From: Halanaerobiaceae bacterium
GTDB taxonomy: Bacteria > Bacillota > Halanaerobiia > Halanaerobiales > Halarsenatibacteraceae
NCBI GenBank assembly: GCA_003554685.1
Contig: PWHA01000081.1
Location: forward strand, 1 to 7,176
Length of the DNA: 7,176 nucleotides
Direction: 5' to 3'
Shown: in pieces, positions 5,596 through 7,176 of the stretch
How positions within the stretch are numbered: the stretch's first letter is position 1
How the letters are laid out: each line of letters starts with the position of its first letter
Notes under the pieces: model-generated
Databases searched by the model: none
What the model was told of the DNA's origin: nothing
Seen by the model: the letters and a program-made list of their open reading frames with translations, nothing else
Program-made: the position numbers and the translations under genes

Positions 5596-6366
5596 TTAAA
5601 ACTTGCTGATATCCTCCGAAGTCCAGGTTTTATCCTGCCAGCCTCTTTCAGCTAGCTTCTCCAGGGTGGTTTGGACTTCCTGATAATAGGCACCATTGAT
5701 GTGGAGGCTGTCCACTACATGACAGTAACTTCCAACCGGGATGGCCAGCTCCTCGGCGACATTTTCCTGTATCCCAAAAAATGCCAGCATATTGGCGAAG
5801 TTAGCCTTAAATAAATCATTGCTGCACATGTAAGCATTCATGTTTAATCTGCCTTCCACTATTCTAAACCACAGCCTGATCAGGTCCGGGGATTCTTTAT
5901 TTTTTCCTAAATCGATTTTTGGATTCCAGAGGATAGCCTGAGCTTTTTTAGAATAACCTGCCCTCTCAAGTTCTTTAATTACATATTTGATCTGATTAAC
6001 TCCCTGCTCCGGACTCACGGAACTATCTGTATCCCTGAATTCATCTCCGTAATTGTCATGATAATTAATCAGGCGGTTAGAATAGCTATCTTCTCCAGGA
6101 TCAATTTTACTGCTGTTTATAACACCCTCTTTAATTCCATTGACGTAGTCCAGCAGATCATCAATTCCCATAGGGAATCCAGCGCGGTGATATTTTGGTT
6201 CCTTTTTGGGCATCTTTACCACCAGCATGGCGGTAAGATCTTTAGAAGGGGGATCGGTTTCCTTTTCATAATCAGTTCTAACTTCCACTCCCGTTTTCCA
6301 GCAGATTTTCAGAGCCTTTTCCCAGACTTCAGGAAATGTTTCGCCTTCAATCAGTTTATACTCCAT
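5596..6366 (-). CDS. Thymidylate-synthase-fold protein lacking the catalytic cysteine
   Basis: This 256-residue protein aligns over its second half with thymidylate synthases, closest in pattern to the bacterial branch with 'PPCLQRIW...RSxDAYKAAFMNMFA...DSxHIYGSYF'. Landmarks here are GYSKKAQAILWNP (137-149), the catalytic region SPDLIRLWFRIVEGRLNMN (159-177), CSNDLFKANFANM (181-193) and DSLHINGAYY (219-228). With E. coli ThyA numbering, catalytic Cys146 is Asp161, phosphate-binding Arg126/Arg127 are Lys140/Lys141, Arg166 is Cys181 and Tyr209 is Asn224. Ser167, Asp169, Asn177 and His207 are kept (Ser182, Asp184, Asn192, His222). Known dTMP synthesis needs the cysteine, so normal activity is not expected; a different nucleotide or a binding-only role is possible. 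The frame is intact, the fold core is preserved, and AGGAGGG sits five bases before the ATG, arguing against a decayed pseudogene. It is monocistronic as seen and converges on the importer operon. Confidence 0.8.
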   Translation of the reverse strand: MEYKLIEGETFPEVWEKALKICWKTGVEVRTDYEKETDPPSKDLTAMLVVKMPKKEPKYHRAGFPMGIDDLLDYVNGIKEGVINSSKIDPGEDSYSNRLINYHDNYGDEFRDTDSSVSPEQGVNQIKYVIKELERAGYSKKAQAILWNPKIDLGKNKESPDLIRLWFRIVEGRLNMNAYMCSNDLFKANFANMLAFFGIQENVAEELAIPVGSYCHVVDSLHINGAYYQEVQTTLEKLAERGWQDKTWTSEDISKF

Positions 6367-6443
6367 AATAACCCTCCTGGATAAATTTTTAAGGTTCTCA
6401 TTTTAGACTTATCTCATATCTGGATTTTGCTGTATCTAAAATT

Positions 6444-6452
6444 ATTATATCA
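6444..6452 (-). promoter_or_regulatory. Extended -10 promoter of the thymidylate-synthase-like gene
   Basis: On the minus strand TGATATAAT (6452-6444) is a perfect -10 with the TGn extension. No good -35 exists at 16-18 bp; TTGAAT lies 22 bp upstream. Transcription would begin near 6437, about 70 bases before the ATG. Confidence 0.45.
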
Positions 6453-6616
6453 CAGAGTATCCATTTATTACATTCAATAACAAAAATGACTTAATTCAGT
6501 TACAACTGTTACCAGCAAAATTTTTAATTATTTACCGATTCTGGCAGGATTTTGAGCAGCAAGATAGAAAATACTTCATAGCCATTCAAATTTACAGAAA
6601 ATGAAACATAGCAAGA

Positions 6617-6662
6617 AGCAAGCAGGAAAGCTGGTTTTCAGCTTTTCTCCTGTTAATTTGCT
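6617..6662. other. Bulged hairpin in the divergent spacer
   Basis: AAAGCTG (6627-6633) pairs with CAGCTTT (6639-6645) around GTTTT. CAGG (6623-6626) pairs with CCTG (6649-6652) after a three-base bulge, and AGCAA (6617-6621) with TTGCT (6658-6662). A T-run does not follow on either strand, so a terminator is doubtful. It lies in the 383-bp spacer between the thymidylate-synthase-like gene and the divergent gene at 6750. The remainder of that spacer is AT-rich with only the promoter elements listed. Confidence 0.4.
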
Positions 6663-6713
6663 GTTAGTCGGCCTGAGTTTAAATTTATTTTCCCGGTGAT
6701 ATTGAACTAAAAA

Positions 6714-6719
6714 TATAAT
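6714..6719 (+). promoter_or_regulatory. Possible -10 element of the gene starting at 6750
   Basis: A perfect TATAAT, 30 bases before the start codon, but with no recognisable -35 at the right distance and no TGn extension. It would leave a very short leader holding AGGAGG at 6736-6741. Confidence 0.3.
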
Positions 6720-6749
6720 TCCAGTGAGAAAATTAAGGAGGAATGCCTG

Positions 6750-7176
6750 GTGATAGATATTTCGGATCTTGACATAAAAAATATGAAATTCCGGGTTGAT
6801 CTGGAGGACTGCTCGGTGAGAGTGGAGGACAGCTTTGAAGTTAAATTTTCCAGCAGGGATTTTGCTGATCTCGATCCTGAGGTATATGGAGATATCAGCG
6901 GTGAAGAGCAGAATGTCATATATCTGCTGCTGAAAATTATTAGAAAGCTGGCCCGTCTGAAGAGCATCGAGTCAACCCGGGAGGAGATGGAACTTACCAT
7001 ACTCAAGGGCAAGAATATTATTGAAGATCCTCTGGAATACCTTGACCTGCTGGATGCTGAATTTGAACTGGGCGAAAATTATCAGGAATCACTTAAATTA
7101 TTGCTGGAGTTAAATTATCTCTACCACGAGGTTTTAGGCCGATATTATAAATTGCGCCTCGAAAAAATGGAAGAGA
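6750..7176 (+). CDS. Hypothetical acidic helical protein, N-terminal part (cut by the window edge)
   Basis: The plus strand is open from GTG at 6750 to the window end, giving 142 residues without a stop. AGGAGG at 6736-6741 is eight bases from this GTG; the nearer ATG at 6743 opens only a nine-codon frame and is too close to the ribosome binding site. I do not recognise the family. Residues 10-35 look like beta strands (MKFRVDLEDCSVRVEDSFEV), with one cysteine at 21. From about 52 on the chain appears almost wholly helical and amphipathic, with leucine-rich stretches (VIYLLLKIIRKLARL, ESLKLLLELNYLYHEVL) and many Glu/Asp/Lys, consistent with a helical bundle or coiled coil. There is no signal peptide and no membrane segment, so it is probably cytoplasmic. 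Codon and residue make-up look like a real gene. It is transcribed away from the thymidylate-synthase-like gene. Confidence 0.75.
   Translation, partial: MIDISDLDIKNMKFRVDLEDCSVRVEDSFEVKFSSRDFADLDPEVYGDISGEEQNVIYLLLKIIRKLARLKSIESTREEMELTILKGKNIIEDPLEYLDLLDAEFELGENYQESLKLLLELNYLYHEVLGRYYKLRLEKMEE

Noticed and set aside
6058..6384. Plus-strand 108-codon frame
   Set aside because: Antisense to the thymidylate-synthase-like gene, whose protein has recognisable family blocks throughout.
6743..6772. Short frame from ATG at 6743 (nine codons)
   Set aside because: Only one base separates it from AGGAGG and it ends at once; the GTG at 6750 is the likelier start.
6707..7012. Minus-strand 101-codon serine-rich frame
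   Set aside because: Opposite the plus-strand frame from 6750, which has a strong ribosome binding site and a more protein-like composition; serine-rich content is typical of an antisense shadow of an acidic gene.

Overview
The window looks like chromosomal DNA from an anaerobic, salt-adapted member of the Firmicutes-related bacteria, most plausibly of the Halanaerobiales type. This is inferred from strong AGGAGG-type ribosome binding sites, TTG/GTG starts, AT-rich spacers between moderately GC-rich genes, an acid-rich exported protein, and a solute-binding protein with an ordinary cleavable signal peptide instead of a lipobox (as expected if the cell has a periplasm). No sequence search was possible, so the taxon is a guess.

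Layout, left to right. Positions 1-1274 are on the minus strand: the N-terminal 43 codons of a YgiQ-type radical SAM protein (running off the left edge), a spacer with a 62-bp tandem duplication, a small cysteine-rich YgbA-family protein (nitrous-oxide-stimulated promoter family), and a 180-residue membrane protein that resembles an ECF-transporter S component. A 415-bp AT-rich divergent control region (1275-1689) holds a promoter for each direction and a short direct repeat that could be an operator.

Positions 1690-5333 are a plus-strand CUT1-type carbohydrate ABC importer: solute-binding protein, then two MalF/MalG-like permeases. No ATPase is present, so a shared ATPase encoded elsewhere presumably energises it. 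The operon is unusually spaced. The 404-bp gap after the binding-protein gene contains seventeen phased, degenerate 17-bp units, followed by a strong hairpin with a competing upstream segment (attenuator-like), just before the ribosome binding site of permease 1. The operon ends in a multi-branched hairpin structure with T-runs on both sides.

Facing the operon on the minus strand (5596-6366) is an intact thymidylate-synthase-fold gene in which the catalytic cysteine is aspartate and most phosphate-binding arginines are replaced. This is the most striking item: a well-kept gene (good RBS, extended -10 promoter, no frame damage) for a protein that should not make dTMP by the normal mechanism. 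Divergently from it, a new plus-strand gene of unknown function starts at 6750 and runs off the right edge.

The transporter genes plainly work together. The other genes have no evident functional link to them or to each other beyond adjacency.
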